The notes: generated by a model not told the origin, from the sequence alone. Positions 20,600-33,099 are shown, numbered from the stretch's first letter. The stretch is 64,000 nt of DNA from Locusta migratoria (GCA_026315105.1 CM048744.1:929193503-929257502); one strand, 5' to 3'. A program made the numbers and translations.

Positions 20600-21640
20600 G
20601 AGGTAAAAACATCCATTCTTTCTGCACCGCTGCTCGTTAGTCGTGGAGAGAATATTGATCCTGGCGTGGTGCAACGAGTCTCTCTAGTACATCCCAGACG
20701 TGCTCTATGGAATTCAAATAGAGAAAGTGAGCAGACCACATCATGTGTACAATATCTTCCAGGAAATCATCAACTACTCGTGCTCCATGAGGTCGAGCCT
20801 GAGCGACCGTTAATACGAAATCTGGAACCACGGTTCCTCCGAAACACCGCATATGATGCCCCAAGATCTCGTCACGATATCTGATAGCCGTTAAGCCTGG
20901 ACAATTCGCCCGTACAATTTCATGAAGGAGAATTCGAGTGGTCAACGTAATCTCTGACAAAAAACGTTCAAACGTTTGTATAGCTTATGGGACTTAACTA
21001 CGGGGTCATCAGTCCCTAAATTTACAAACTACTTATGAACTAACTACGACTAAGGACGGCACAAATATCCATGCCCGAGGGGGGATTCGAACCCCCGACC
21101 GTAGTAGCCGTGCAGACCGTGACTGGAGCGCCTCAGTCCCCTCGGCCACCGCGGCCGGCTAATCTCTGACCACGCCATTTATCTCTTTCCATAATGTTTG
21201 AGTCGCAAAATCGGGAAGGAGTTACATCAGCATGTGTTCGTCAAGTTCACCCTCCAGACAAAATCAGGACTCATCTGTGAAAAGAGCATTGGCCCATTGT
21301 TCGACTGTTCAGTTGACAACTCCACTCGATACGTTCCTTTCTGAGAAGACGAGCCAGGGCTTGTCTTGATACAGTTCTTCAGTTGATGTTACTAAGCCAG
21401 ATGTTGCCGTGCAGTGTGGCTGGCCATACCCTGGTCGTCAGGTGCAGTTTCGTTCTCTGTAAACGGTCGCCACTTCCGTCAAAACAACAGAATGATTCAC
21501 ATTAAGTCATCGAGCCACATTGGTGTGAGACTTTCGTGCTACCATTCTTCCCATGGCCCTCCGCCGTAGAGTCTGCCATACTGCGCTGTCTATGAACGTG
21601 TACACAGTGATTGTTGGCACGGTTGTAAACTGATGAAATT
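20600..21640 (-). pseudogene. Tc1-like transposase, decayed
   Basis: The longest open part (20960-20637) reads ...RYRDEILGHHMRCFGGTVVP, then ARPHGARVVDDFLED and NSIEHVWDVLERL, the order seen in Tc1 transposases. The catalytic Asp that normally precedes NARPH is gone (VAQARPH), and the second catalytic block before NSIEHVWD has changed to HFLYL. The N-terminal half (21180-21640) is recognisable only in pieces. The SINE splits the gene. Certainly inactive. Confidence 0.75.
20959..21159 (-). mobile_element. tRNA-derived SINE, family S1, full length
   Basis: Perfect duplication TAATCTCTGAC at 20948-20958 and 21160-21170 within the Tc1-like transposase. Boxes A and B intact. Confidence 0.92.
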
Positions 21641-21959
21641 GCCAGCTTCTGTACGTAACACGACTGTGCAGCCATATCTTGACAATTACGGTTATACCGT
21701 TAACTCAGGACGTGAAAATAGCATTCGTTGCTTTAATTTTGGGCACCTGTGTAGTTACTTATTCCCAGTATATTTATCTCTTAATTTAATATGTCATTAA
21801 AATATATATCTTTTTTAACCAACAGCTGAGTTCATGGAACTAATACTAGAAATAATATACTTGCCACAAAATTAAAGTAACTTTAGTCTGGTAAGATTTC
21901 CGTTATTCATAAACATGCATTTTCATTAACTTGCCAGTAGCCATAAGGAGGACAAATCC

Positions 21960-22045
21960 TTTTACTCGATTAATAGTTGAACCAACTTATGCTACCAATA
22001 ATATCAAATAACGCATTATAAACGCAATTTATCACTGTTATACGA
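21960..22045 (+). repeat. Flanking direct repeat of duplication copy 2
   Basis: AGTTGAACCAACT followed by AATAATATCAAATAACGCAT matches 23165-23250. The two copies bracket 22060-23140 in direct orientation. Confidence 0.6.
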
Positions 22046-22059
22046 TCGTTGCAAGATCA

Positions 22060-23140
22060 TTGTAAGACACGAAAACACTCCTGACATTCACAGAAAGGAG
22101 GACGGCCTGGAAACTGTGGTCTGCTCTGTGGTCAGATAGTGTTTCTTGGACGATCCCGGTGTAATGTCCTCTGTGATATTAGTAAGAGAAAGGAATGTAT
22201 GAATGTACCATTAATTTTGATCCATTAAATTTCGGGCTTTGGACCACACGCACCGTATTTATTTCTCTGATATTTCGGCCTTATACCTTTCAACCATCCT
22301 TTTCGTAAGCCATCTTTTGATGATGTTTCCAATTAGAGTACGGTTTACCTCCCCACATCTGTCATGAGTTGAAATGATATCATTTCTTATTGGGTTTGGT
22401 TACTTACACCTATGTAAAAATTGCTTGGTACCACACTGGTCGAGAGTCAAATTATTAATCTCACGGTTAGATCTTCGAGTCGCCATCTAGTAATAGACCT
22501 GTTGTCTGGAACGCTATGCAAATTTCAGAAATGTTATTATCTTTATGAGGAAACGTAAAATCGAATATTGGTTCCGAATCTATATGAAGGTTAAATTTGG
22601 CTAGGTAAGCTGGTTTAAAGGTGTCTTGTAGTTAGCCACTCCTTATATTTACGGTCTGTGAGACGTCATGGCTATTGACTTTCATTCTAGTGTAAAAGAA
22701 TAGCAGCAGTTTGTAAACAAAACCATAATCTCATGTATTTCATCCAATCAGTGGATCATTCGTATCCGAGAAACAGATGAAGTTGCTTATTTGGGTGTTT
22801 GAGCGTTAATTGCGATTCGAATTTTCGTAAATTAAATCTTGTAAGTGCAGATATTTTAGGTTTATAGTAATTAATCTACATTTAAATCAATTAAAACTAC
22901 AAGTCTGTTACTACTAGTTTGTAAGTCTAGGAACCGATGGTCAAAGTAGTTTGGTCCCATAGGATTTCAAACCTTTGGACACTTTTTCTTGCCCTCTTCG
23001 CACGATTTCTGTCCTGTATTGCTTCATTGGTGTGTTTGTTTTCGGTCTATAATCAACAAACACTCTATCATTGCTTTCACACTTCACCGTCACATGGTAA
23101 CCAAGTCGAGTCAAGACATATTAGTCATTGCTCAATTGTT
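22060..23140 (+). repeat. Local duplication, copy 2
   Basis: Counterpart of 16060-18440 without its SINE S1, S2 and S4 insertions, but with an S2-type tail fragment at 22914-22990. It supplies empty sites for two of the SINEs in copy 1. Confidence 0.7.
22914..22990 (+). mobile_element. SINE tail fragment (S2-like)
   Basis: Only the 3' end of the SINE is recognisable: GTTTGTAAGTCTAGG, then TTGGTCCCATAGG and a CAAAC-type ending. The tRNA-like head is absent. Confidence 0.5.
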
Positions 23141-23164
23141 TGTCGTTTTGTCTAATGACTTACG

Positions 23165-23250
23165 TAGTTGAACCAACTGGTGCTACTAATAATATCAAAT
23201 AACGCATTATAAGCGCAATTTATTGCTCTAATGTGATCATTGTAAGTGCT
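23165..23250 (+). repeat. Second flanking direct repeat
   Basis: Matches 21960-22045, with small substitutions. Confidence 0.6.
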
Positions 23251-23449
23251 GTAAGATGTATTAAAAATGTTCACCACAGCCTATTAGATTCGCTTCCCGC
23301 TAGGTAGTCGGACTCGACATAATACAATGGCCTGTTCCAATCTGATGAAACGCTAACCTCGGGAAACGCGTAATTGGAGAAAATGAAACAAAAATTGCAA
23401 CAGACTGCTGATGTTTTTTATCCATTCACCGCTGCTGCTGCACCCGTCA

Positions 23450-23902
23450 CTACCATGTAATGGAATTAAATGCCGTAAGATTATTTCTTTTGGGTGATGC
23501 ATGGCTACAATAACCGAAGAGGTCTATGAATCTTGGTGTGCTGAAGATTACGTTTTGTGTCAAGTCTGTTATATCTTGAGAATGACAAAAATTTTTTGAC
23601 AGATCTGAATGCATATCCGTAAGAATCATTATACCTTGATAGAAAGGTGTACAGTTAATTTTCGTGATATGTGTAAATTCTTGCTGGACCTGAACTCGAA
23701 CCAGTACTTCTCGCTTATCGCGAACGGTTGCCTTAACCATAATGTTACCAGAGTACGCATCCAAACTTTCGGATGCCACATATTGTCTACTACCCACTAG
23801 TGCTCCCACATACTTTATGTGAATGCAATGTCTGAGTGACATTGGATAGTAGGCTACGGGTACCGTAAAATGTATTTCACTTGGGATCTGAGGTAGATAC
23901 AT
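23450..23902 (-). CDS. Unrecognised 150-residue ORF, weak
   Basis: The longest minus-strand frame in a stretch without known repeats. Composition is ordinary (no low complexity), but there is no motif, signal peptide or domain I recognise, no homologous second copy in the window, and codon third positions are not G/C-biased as in the two candidate host exons. A SINE lies just upstream of its start. It may equally be chance. Confidence 0.15.
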   Translation of the reverse strand: MYLPQIPSEIHFTVPVAYYPMSLRHCIHIKYVGALVGSRQYVASESLDAYSGNIMVKATVRDKREVLVRVQVQQEFTHITKINCTPFYQGIMILTDMHSDLSKNFCHSQDITDLTQNVIFSTPRFIDLFGYCSHASPKRNNLTAFNSITW

Positions 23903-23931
23903 TAAGATATTTGTTTCTGTAACTAGATTCC

Positions 23932-24127
23932 ATGTTCAAATGTTTGTAAAGCTTATGGGACTTAACTACGGGGTCATCAGTCCCTAAACGTACAAACTAC
24001 TTATGAACTACTTACGAACTAGGACGGCACAAATATCCATGCCCGAGGGGGGATTCGGACCCCCGACCGTAATGGCCGTGCTGACCGTGACTGCAGCGCC
24101 TCAGTCACCTCGGCCACCGCGGCCGGC
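23932..24127 (-). mobile_element. tRNA-derived SINE, family S1
   Basis: Full length with intact box A; box B has one change (GGATTCGGACCCC on this strand). No clear target duplication was found. Confidence 0.85.
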
Positions 24128-24399
24128 GCCAAGGAACTATTGGAAAGAAAAGTACATCTAATTTAATCCATAGCTTCGTCGTAATGTCTTGTGCTTCTTG
24201 TCTCTGCTTTGCGTCGTCCTTCGCGGGTTTTCTAAGGCTTTCTTCCATTACTGATATTTTTGTGTGCTGTAGCTACGTGGTTCATTTTTTTTCTGACCTT
24301 CAGAACAAAATACGATAGTTTCATCTCTCTTGGTTGCTACGTGTTTTACAACTTCGTTATTCAATATATTTCTCATTATCTTCTATTTTCTCATTTTAG

Positions 24400-25760
24400 C
24401 CCCATTCCGTGCCCCTGATGCACATAGTTATTGTTTTTGGTGTGGTCTTCTGTCCAGAGACTGATTTAATGGAGCTCTCCAAGCTGCTGTTTCCTCTGTG
24501 AACCTCGTCATGTCTAAATAAGGAATGCTTTTGAACCGTCTTACTGTATTCGTCTCTCGATCTCCTTCAGAAATATTTACTCCCCATTTCCCTCCACTGT
24601 TAAATAGATAATTCCTTGATGTTTCAGAATTTGTCCTGGCAATGGATCCCTTCGTTTAGTTAGGATATGATAGAAATTTCTCTACTCCCCAATTCTATTC
24701 AATACCTCTCATTAGTTATGCGATCTACCCTTCTAATCTTCACCATTCTCCCGTGGCACCAAATTTCAAAAGCTTCCATCCTCTTTTTGTCAGAACTGTT
24801 TATCGTCCGTGTTTCACTCCTGTACAAGGTAACACTGCAGACAGATGGCTTTAGAAAAGACTAACACACCAATTAATGCCCAGTGTCAACAAATTACTCT
24901 GCTTCAGGAATACTTTTCTCCCCGTAGCCATACTGCGTTTTATGTATTTTCTACTTCTGGCATCATAAATTATTTTACTACCCAAACAACAAAACTCGTC
25001 TGCCACATTCATCGCTTCATTTTCTTATCTAATTCCTTCAGGATCGCCTGATTTCCTTAAGACTACATTTAGTTAACTTTTTATTGTTCCTCTTATACAC
25101 TCCTTTCAGTATACTGTCCATTCCATTCACTTGCTCTTCCAGATCTTTGCTGTTTCTGCATAATCACAGTGTCATCACCAAATCGCAAAGTGTATATTTC
25201 TTCTTACTAAATTTTAATTCAGTTTTCAAATTTCTCCTTGCTTTTCTTCACAGATAGCTCAATGTACAGATTGAATAACATTGGGAAAAGACTAGAAACC
25301 TGTCTTACTCCCTTCTCAACCAGTACGTCGCTTTTCATGCTCTTCGACTTAAATAACTACTGTCTGGTTTCTATATAAGTTATATGGAACTTTCAGTTCA
25401 CTGTATTTTACTCCTGCTATTCAATTTAACATTGCTGAAATCTTTCTCTAACTCTGCAAAAGTAATAAACGTATTTTTGCCTTTTTTAAATCTAAGATAA
25501 ATTGAAGGTCATTATTGCTTCACATATACGTTTCTCCTAAATCCAAACTGATGTTTTCCGAGGTCAGATTTTTCCATTATTGATTTATAGTTATGAGGGG
25601 CACAATAACCTCGTTAACTTCTTAAAGTTTCCTATGCTGAGATTTTCTCGACCGTAGCATAATCTTCAAATTATTATAGCCTCATGATCAAGCTATGATC
25701 CGCTCATTGTTGACTTTTGTAAAAGTGATTTTATCATTAAACTATACACCAAACATTTGT
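24400..25760 (-). mobile_element. Decayed LINE (family L3), reverse transcriptase region
   Basis: Minus-strand translation in shifting frames gives pieces of a non-LTR reverse transcriptase C-terminal half, for example NEAMNVADEF, IYDARSRKYIKR and KVFLKQSNLL, with many stops. The piece at 25180-25330 matches 39890-40139. Clade uncertain (RTE-like by style). No usable ORF remains. Confidence 0.5.
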
Positions 25761-26950
25761 TCTTTTTCTTCTAACTACACTCAGACTAGTTTGTTTCCCA
25801 TCATTTCATTCACTTTTTGATAATTTCTTCACTTGTGTCATTGCTTCATTGATGTTGAGTTCAGTCTTCAGTGTATTGCCAGTCGACTCCCTTGTTATAT
25901 CTAGCCACTCTATTTTCAGAGTAATATCTCATATACTTTAGTCATACATTTATTGCTTCGTTCAGCAGTAGATGTACTGTTTGCTATTCGATTTTTTTTC
26001 TAACAGGAAACACATAAAAGAATTTTCCATATGGTGGGCTTTATTTTATGTTATAGACTGTACACTTCAACGAATCTCAGGTAAAGTAATCTTCAAAAAA
26101 ACATTAAAAAGATATCGTTACGTATTACCGCGACAGATTAAAACCTCCATTTTAATGTATTAATCAGTCGCTCAAATATCTATCACCTATGGTTGTATTG
26201 TCTTTTAATTTCCTCTTTTTCGAGGTTTCTTTGTACAAATGCAGGGTTAAATGGCAGTTAATTTCATTTTATACATTCGAATGTCATTACCATATGGAAA
26301 GTTTAAAAAAGCCACTGAAGTAATCTACATTCACGAAAGAATGGTTATGCAACCACTTACGAGAGTGCCACGAACTGTTAGCATAGCATCTGAGGGATTT
26401 CTTGACTTGCGAGATAAAACTTGCGACCTTGTTTCCACCGAAATGAAAACTGCCTAAACTTGCTCCTGTTACCAAACCAGTAAATGACGTTTACCAGGAT
26501 GCGTCTGCGGCCATGCTGTTTACAGCACTGCGTGCTATAGCTGTGCAGTATGGACAGTCATCGTGAAGACGTGAAAGTTGTATGATCCATTTATCTGTAT
26601 TTATTTGTAATAGCTTTTTACAGTCATAAATCATACCTCTTTTACTACTCTGGTATTCACAGTCGATTACTTTTAATAATAGTTCAAGGTGATACAGAAA
26701 CTTAAAAAATGGGTCCATGAAGAACAGGAAACACGAAGAGAGACACAAACACACACAAAATTACACATGCAGCATTAAATCATTCTGGGAATATCTTACC
26801 AAAAAGATTGCATCAGTACATTTGTGACTTGAAAAAAAAATAAAATAAAAAATAAAAATAAAAATGAACGGGCAGATTTCAAGGAGGACATAAAAGAGAT
26901 TCGTATCAAGCTAGCTTGAAAATGTCGCCACATTTAAGGGAGAACTTTTT
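25761..26950. other. Unassigned AT-rich sequence
   Basis: An A-rich simple stretch lies at about 26828-26870. No repeat family or gene recognised. Confidence 0.35.
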
Positions 26951-28600
26951 CTTCTTCTTTGGCATTTGTCCTGCTGATGGCAGGCTTTGCTGTTTTGGCT
27001 CGCTGTCGCCACGATCTTGTGTCTCGTCAGCGTGAAGGCGTGAGGTCTTCACACATGGTGTCAAGCCGTCGTTGCCTAGGTCGCCCTACTGTCGTTTTCC
27101 ATTTACTTTCAAACTAATACCAGTCTTTACCTTTGCCACTGCTGTTTCGCCTGCTCTAAGGACGTGCCCGTATCAACGAAGACGGCTTTCTCTCATTTGA
27201 TTTATTATTGGAGCCACTCCGTATAACCGACGAACATAATTATTTGTGACGTCGTGCAGTGTTAATCTAGCTGTCTACCTGAGCATCTTTATTTCCGTAA
27301 CTGCGAACTTCGCTCCATTTCCTTTGTTGAAGGCCAGCATTCAGCTCCATACAGTGTAACTTGACGGAGTACCTATCGGTATTCTTTTGATTTTAGCCTG
27401 TTTGGGATTTTCCTGTCACAAAATACACACTAGTCACAGAACGTCATTTGAGCCGCGCACTGCTCACGCGGTTGGAAATTTCTACATTGAGATTTCCGTC
27501 AGAAGAAATAGTCGAGCCCAGGTACTTGAAAGTGCGTGCTGTTGAAAGGTCAACACCATTGATGCTGATGGTAACAGAGTCGTTTAACTCTCTGGTGCGG
27601 TAATGGGTTTTCAGAACGTTGAACCGTAGTCCTACTTCTGCAAGGCGATCATTCCAACCTTGGAGCTGAAGATGCAGGTGAGTCGTATCGTCAGAGGCCA
27701 GTAGCACATCATCAACATATATAACGTCCAGGGTGCAGTTTTTTGCAGCTGTCTTGTGACCGTATCCACGATTCTGTAAAATATAAATGGTGAGAGAGCA
27801 GATCTATGATGTACTCTTACAGAAATGGGAAAGTCATCTGATAGTCTAGCAGTTGATTGTATCCGGCTCTTCGGATCGTGGTAGAGAAGTCTGATCCATG
27901 TAGCAAGGTCTTCGGTACTCCGCGCTTTCACAGGGCCAACCAAATAAACTAGTGTGGTACTCGGTTGAAGGGCATATCGAGGTCGATGAAAGTTAAAGTG
28001 TAGGTGTTTTGAATTCTCACGGTATTTTTCAATACGCAGGTGAGCAACATGGATAGCTTCTGTCGTCCCACAGCCCCCCATAAATCCATATTGATTGGTG
28101 GTGAGACTGATTATTTGTCGAATCCTTTATCGATGATACTTCCAAATATTTTCAATGTGTGTGTCAGAAGGCGGTTTTGGCAGTAGCTGTTAGACTCAGC
28201 TGGGCTACTCTTCTGTATCCATATTGGAAATATTGTGCTACAGGTTCAATCAAGTGGGATATTTCCCTCCTCAATAATTCTGTTCAAGTAACCTGTCAGC
28301 CATTCATCTGAGTCTCAGTGTTTCGATTTCCTTAGGTCTGCAGGTAGATCGTCAGGTTCCTTTGCCTTTCCATTTTATGCAATGCTTCGACAACCTCAAC
28401 CTTGGTGATTGATGCTATGGATCCCTGTGCAGCATTTAATAATGGATTTGGAGTATGCGTAAACTCCTCATTGCAAACTTCCTCAACTTCCTCCATTAAG
28501 GGAGAACTATGTAGAAATAAATTTTCGATTGAAGAGCTGTAGAAGGTTTGAAGTGAAGCAAACATATGAAGCTCAGGAAAGAGAAGATGAGACTGACGCG
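26950..28600 (-). mobile_element. RTE-type LINE (family L2), 5'-truncated
   Basis: Minus-strand non-LTR element ending at about 26950 in a GAAGAAGAAAAAG-type short tail, as RTE elements do. The reverse transcriptase is broken but still covers most of ORF2 (separate entry). The 5' part is missing. Confidence 0.7.
27440..28565 (-). pseudogene. RTE-type reverse transcriptase, frameshifted
   Basis: Three minus-strand pieces in order: 28565-28332 (LMEEVEEVCNEEF, NAAQGSIASITKVEVVEALH), 28081-27632 (GFMGGCGTTEAIHVAHLRIE, WIRLLYHDPKSRIQSTA, the SALSP block) and 27707-27444 (MLLASDDTT, FNVLKTHYRTREL, TFKYLGSTISSDG). The catalytic Asp pair region is split by a frameshift between the last two pieces. 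The C-terminal part continues in broken form to about 26960. Inactive. Confidence 0.75.
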
Positions 28601-29372
28601 AAAGCCTTAAATTCTACTCGCTAAAAAGTTACAATAAATAAATAATAATAAGAAAAAAACAGCACTAAGGCTCAATTCTTCGGTCTTCACGTTGGTGCAA
28701 TTAAATAGTAGTTTACATCATACATGTTCCTCTTTATTTACTTGGCATCTTAGTGGTTTTTATAAAATATGATGTACATAATGCGTTTCCTCATCTCCTA
28801 CTTACAGTATGCAGTACTCGCTCTAATCTATGACAAGTCCTCGCTTTTTTAGAACATACATTTGTATTCTTTGCAAGTTGCTTTAATAAAATTGTACAAA
28901 AGCTGTTCACAGGTAAACATTACTTACTGGGCTGAGTGTTGAACAGGTGAAACTACTGTAATACTTCTCGGACAGCATAATTGACGGGCAAAAATGAAAG
29001 TCAAGACAAGAAAAAGCGGAATGTTAATGTCAAAAAACCCTGACGTTTGAAGATAAAATAAAATTTTTTAGACCTTAAATTCAGCCAAGATAAAAAAACA
29101 CACAATGGACTTGCGACCACGAAAAAAAATTGGGAAATACAAAATTTATTTCAAAAATCTTTTTTTAATCTTTAAATAGGAAAAATGTAGAAACGTATTG
29201 TGTATACCATATTTTCAGTATGACCAATGAAGATGCTTTGTAAATGAAGTGAAACAAGTCTGATAAACACTACTCTACAGTAAGGTTAAAACGTAAACTG
29301 CTGCGCAAGGTGGCCACGTAAAAAACATATCAATAGAAAAATTTACTTCTTGAACTTTATAAAATGGGAGAT
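28601..29372. other. Unassigned AT-rich sequence
   Basis: Nothing recognised. Confidence 0.35.
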
Positions 29373-29610
29373 ACCGAGCGAGGTGGCGCAGTGGTTAACA
29401 CACTGGACTCTTCGGGAGAACGACGGTTCAAACCCCCTCCAGACCATCTAGATTTATGTTTCTTGTGATTCCCCTAAATTGCTAGTGGCAAATGCTTCTA
29501 TGATTCCTTTTAAAGGGTACGGCTGATTTCTTTCCCAAACTGAACAAAACATATCGGAGCCTGTGTTTCGTCTCTAATGATAACTTATCGACGGGTCGCT
29601 AAACCCTGGC
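29373..29610 (+). mobile_element. tRNA-derived SINE, family S3, full length
   Basis: Reference S3 copy. Box A GGTGGCGCAGTGGTTAAC and box B CGGTTCAAACCCCC lie about 40 bp apart. The body contains TGATTCCCCTAAAT, a TTTCTTTCCC block, TCGTCTCTAATGATAAC and GACGGGTCGCTAAACCCT. The box spacing is like that of a real tRNA, but the sequence between them does not fold as one. Confidence 0.85.
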
Positions 29611-29662
29611 GCTAGTTGCTTTACAGAGAACCAAACTTAATCGTTACCCTTGCCGTGAAGAA

Positions 29663-30268
<606 letters not shown>

Positions 30269-30327
30269 ATAACGCCTTTATTCGTCGAGGAATAAAAGTG
30301 GAGTGTCATAAACCCAGTTCTGGATAA

Positions 30328-30771
30328 TTAATTAGTGTTAAAGTGAAGTGCGTCTTTCACTTTCACAATGCACGTAGTATTCATTTTCTTTGTTGTAAAA
30401 TTATGTGAGGTATCATTGACCATGACCGAGAGCCCCAGGAAAGAGGCTAAGTACTCACAAACATACAAGAATGAGAATAATGCAGTAATTTGTGATGGGT
30501 GCTGAAATGTAGAAAGGGGAATACGTTTGCGTATTGGAAGGCCCGTGGCATAGACATCGACACTGCAACTGTAGGTAAAACGGGGATAGGAAAACACGCA
30601 GAAAGAAACAAACGGGAAAAAACTTGTAGGCAAATCTATCGTCTTTTGTGCTTCTTCAACAAAGTGGAAGTTAATTGAGCACTTTGGTAGCAGAACACAA
30701 TCTTTCAGAGTAGGCCTACTGGGACATTCCCCGCTGTTGATTAAATCCGTTTTACCAACCTGCAAAAACAA
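30328..30771 (-). CDS. Unrecognised ORF with a good splice-acceptor context, weak
   Basis: A minus-strand frame of 147 codons ending at 30328. Its upstream edge (about 30753-30775) reads CTTTTGTTTTTGCAG then GTTGG, a strong polypyrimidine acceptor, after which the frame runs VGKTDLINSGECPSRPTLKD. No downstream donor is convincing and no domain is recognised. It lies in a stretch free of known repeats. It could be a terminal exon on the minus strand or chance. Confidence 0.2.
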   Translation of the reverse strand: MFLQVGKTDLINSGECPSRPTLKDCVLLPKCSINFHFVEEAQKTIDLPTSFFPFVSFCVFSYPRFTYSCSVDVYATGLPIRKRIPLSTFQHPSQITALFSFLYVCEYLASFLGLSVMVNDTSHNFTTKKMNTTCIVKVKDALHFNTN

Positions 30772-31149
30772 AAGTTACTTGCGGGTGGACAAAGACGAAA
30801 TTCACCGTGAAAAGTTTGCATTAAGAGCAAAGGCTGTATCCTAAACGGAAAATAAGTTATCTGTTTTCACACAATTTTTTATTAAGCGGTCGATATCGTT
30901 AATGTTCGTATGATCTTTTGCCTATAAGTAATGTAACAGCAATACAAAATTCTATCACAAAATCGTTCGTTCAAATGTAGCTTAGCAATATCGCGAACAA
31001 AAACAAGTAGTGGGGACGCTCAAAGGCGAAAAAAATTTTTTTTTCAGTGCTTAGTGGTAAATAAGATGTATAGAAATATGTGTTTCAAATTTCGTATTCT
31101 TGTTACCACTAAATAACGTGCGATGGTATCCTCTGTTAATACTGCCATT

Positions 31150-31602
31150 GGATTTTTTTTTTTTTTTTTTTTTTTAACGGTTCGCGTCTAATTCTTTCGC
31201 CCTAACATGGTTGGCAACATTGGCGTACACTCGTATTAGTTCGTCAGCGCGAACATGCTTGAATGTTTCGTACGGGTATTTTCGTGCGTGTGCGGAAACG
31301 GTTACATTTTTGTATTCCTTCGGTGACTCAACGAAAGTTGTACAATTTCCGGTCAGACACGCTGACAGATTTTGAATGCCGGGCGCCCGGTGACGTCGGA
31401 TGAGCCGCTGTTAGTCACACTTTTCTCGGTGGCAGCTGATTCAGCAGGCAGCCAGTGGCCTTGTGACCCGCGCAGCGGAGAAAGTAGAGGCTATTCGCGA
31501 GCTCTGACGGAACCGCCTAGCGATTCGTCTAGCGGCCGGCCCCGCGTCACTATTGTGCTGCCAGGCATTTCTCAACACTGGCCAGTTGCACGCTTAAAAT
31601 AA
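31150..31602. other. Poly-T run followed by a GC-rich island
   Basis: A T-run (about 31150-31175) precedes a GC/CpG-rich block at 31340-31600 with a 76-codon plus frame (31372-31602). Openness may come from composition. No splice sites of note or known motif were found. Confidence 0.3.
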
Positions 31603-32175
31603 CCTCCTAACCCATACACTAATAATTTCTCGAGGCACTCTCCTCTGACGTGTCATGATCTATCAGACGTTCGCAGTAATTTGGTCCAATTCCTTTTATA
31701 TTTCCATAAGGTGTATTCGTCTTAATATTAAGCTCAGTTACTGGATGTAACTCTTGCGTTATAACAATAGTCCATCGTTACTGTTGTTTTCTATCGGCAG
31801 TACTTTTGGCAATCAAGGCTAGTGATGATATACAGGGTTTTCGGAAACTCCCAATACAAACTTCCAGGATTTGTAGTGTGGAGTGAGTACATGATACTTT
31901 GATAAAGAATCCATGTTCGGAAGTGTGATTCAGTGATGCTGCGAAAACTTTATCTTTGACACTGCGAAACAAATCTTTTCTACTGCAGATCTTTGCTTCC
32001 GTATTTTGAAAGGAGATAGTATGGACCAAAACAACAATAAAATGTCTCTTTGACATAGGTTGTAAAATGCATAGCTACTTGACCAGTAGAAGAGACATGT
32101 TCATTGTACATTGTGAATATAGGCTCTAAACAGATGCATTTTTAGTTCCTTTTGTCCTGTTTTTCCCACAGTTGC
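31603..32175. other. Unassigned sequence
   Basis: A 92-residue minus ORF (31778-32056) without motifs; nothing recognised. Confidence 0.3.
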
Positions 32176-32246
32176 TATATTATATTATTATAGTGTAGGT
32201 ATTTCGGTTATCCGTCTATGCAATTGATTTAATTAAATATTTTATT

Positions 32247-32289
32247 GCCATATGCATTTCGCCTTTATTTGGAAGGCATTATCAGTGGC
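32247..32289 (-). ncRNA. Hammerhead-like motif, left arm
   Basis: Minus strand: GCCA (32286-32289), CUGAUAA (32279-32285), helix II GCCUU/AAGGC, GAAA (32257-32260), palindromic AUGCAU, A at the site, UGGC pairing with GCCA. The invariant G8 is A, which should abolish cleavage. Confidence 0.5.
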
Positions 32290-32445
32290 CTGTAATATAT
32301 ACATGATTATGTTTTACAATATTTGATATTTACATTCCTTAGTATTTTTAGGTTATGAACAGTTCTGATGCGTTATTTAAGTATAGTTATTGATTTTTGG
32401 ATCAAATATAAAATATTGTAAAACATAATCATGTATATATTACAG

Positions 32446-32487
32446 GCCACTGTGATGCCTTCCAAATAAAGGCGAAATGCATATGGC
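32446..32487 (+). ncRNA. Hammerhead-like motif, right arm
   Basis: Same layout as the left arm, but box 1 reads CUGUGA, one base shorter than CUGAUGA. Helix I GCCA/UGGC (32446-32449, 32484-32487), helix II and GAAA (32474-32477) are intact. The two arms broke differently, so the ancestor probably had CUGAUGA. Confidence 0.5.
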
Positions 32488-32892
32488 AATAAAATATTTT
32501 ATTAAATCAGTTGCATAGACGGATAACCGAAATACCTACACTATAATAATCTAAACAGATGTGTCAAGGAATAGCATGGATCGAAAAAGAAATTCAAACC
32601 TCTGTCTTGTAGTGTGAAAAGGACAGCTTTTCATGAAGACACAAATGTAAAACTAGCAAAGGAGTCAACACTACCGCCTTAAGAAGGGCTCAGCCCGAAT
32701 CTATGAATGGTGCAATAAAATCATTAAAAAACATTAGCCTATGGCCGGTTGCTGCTACAGTGTAACATCCTGAGCGATCAAAGATAAGTGAATTAGGTAA
32801 ATAGAGGGAGAAGTGTATGTGTGTGTGTAGTCAAGGGGGTGGGGTTGAAAGTATAGAGGGAGATTTGTTGGTTGGTTTGTAGTTTAAGGAAC

Positions 32893-33047
32893 GAAACTAC
32901 ATTGGTCAGGGGAGGGGGTTTCGAATCCCCCCTCGGGCATGGATATTCGTGCCGTCCTTAGTATTAGCTAGTTCATAAGTAGTTTGTAAGTTTAGGGACT
33001 GATGACCCCGTAGTTAAGTCCCATAAGCTCTACCAACATTTGAACAT
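32893..33047 (+). mobile_element. tRNA-derived SINE, family S1, 5'-truncated
   Basis: Starts just before box B (GGTTTCGAATCCCCCC) and has a complete body and tail. Box A is missing. Confidence 0.85.
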
Positions 33048-33099
33048 TTTACTGGTCATCGGTCCCATACAGGGAGACTAGGGCTTGACTGCAGTAAAC

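Larger units (their letters stand above)
20318..21755 (-). mobile_element. Tc1-like element
   Basis: Ends read CTACGTGGGTGTCACAAAAT at the left and ATTTTGGGCACCTGTGTAG at the right, imperfect inverted repeats next to TA dinucleotides. A minus-strand transposase remnant fills the interior, and an S1 SINE is inserted at 20959-21159. The boundaries are good to a few bases. Confidence 0.75.
32176..32553. mobile_element. Foldback element with degenerate hammerhead arms
   Basis: Arms about 32182-32338 and 32396-32550 are near-perfect inverted copies with a short spacer. No ORF. Each arm has a hammerhead layout with a different lesion (separate entries). The outer arm ends read GTAGGTATTTCGGTTATCCG and inverse. 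Confidence 0.75.
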
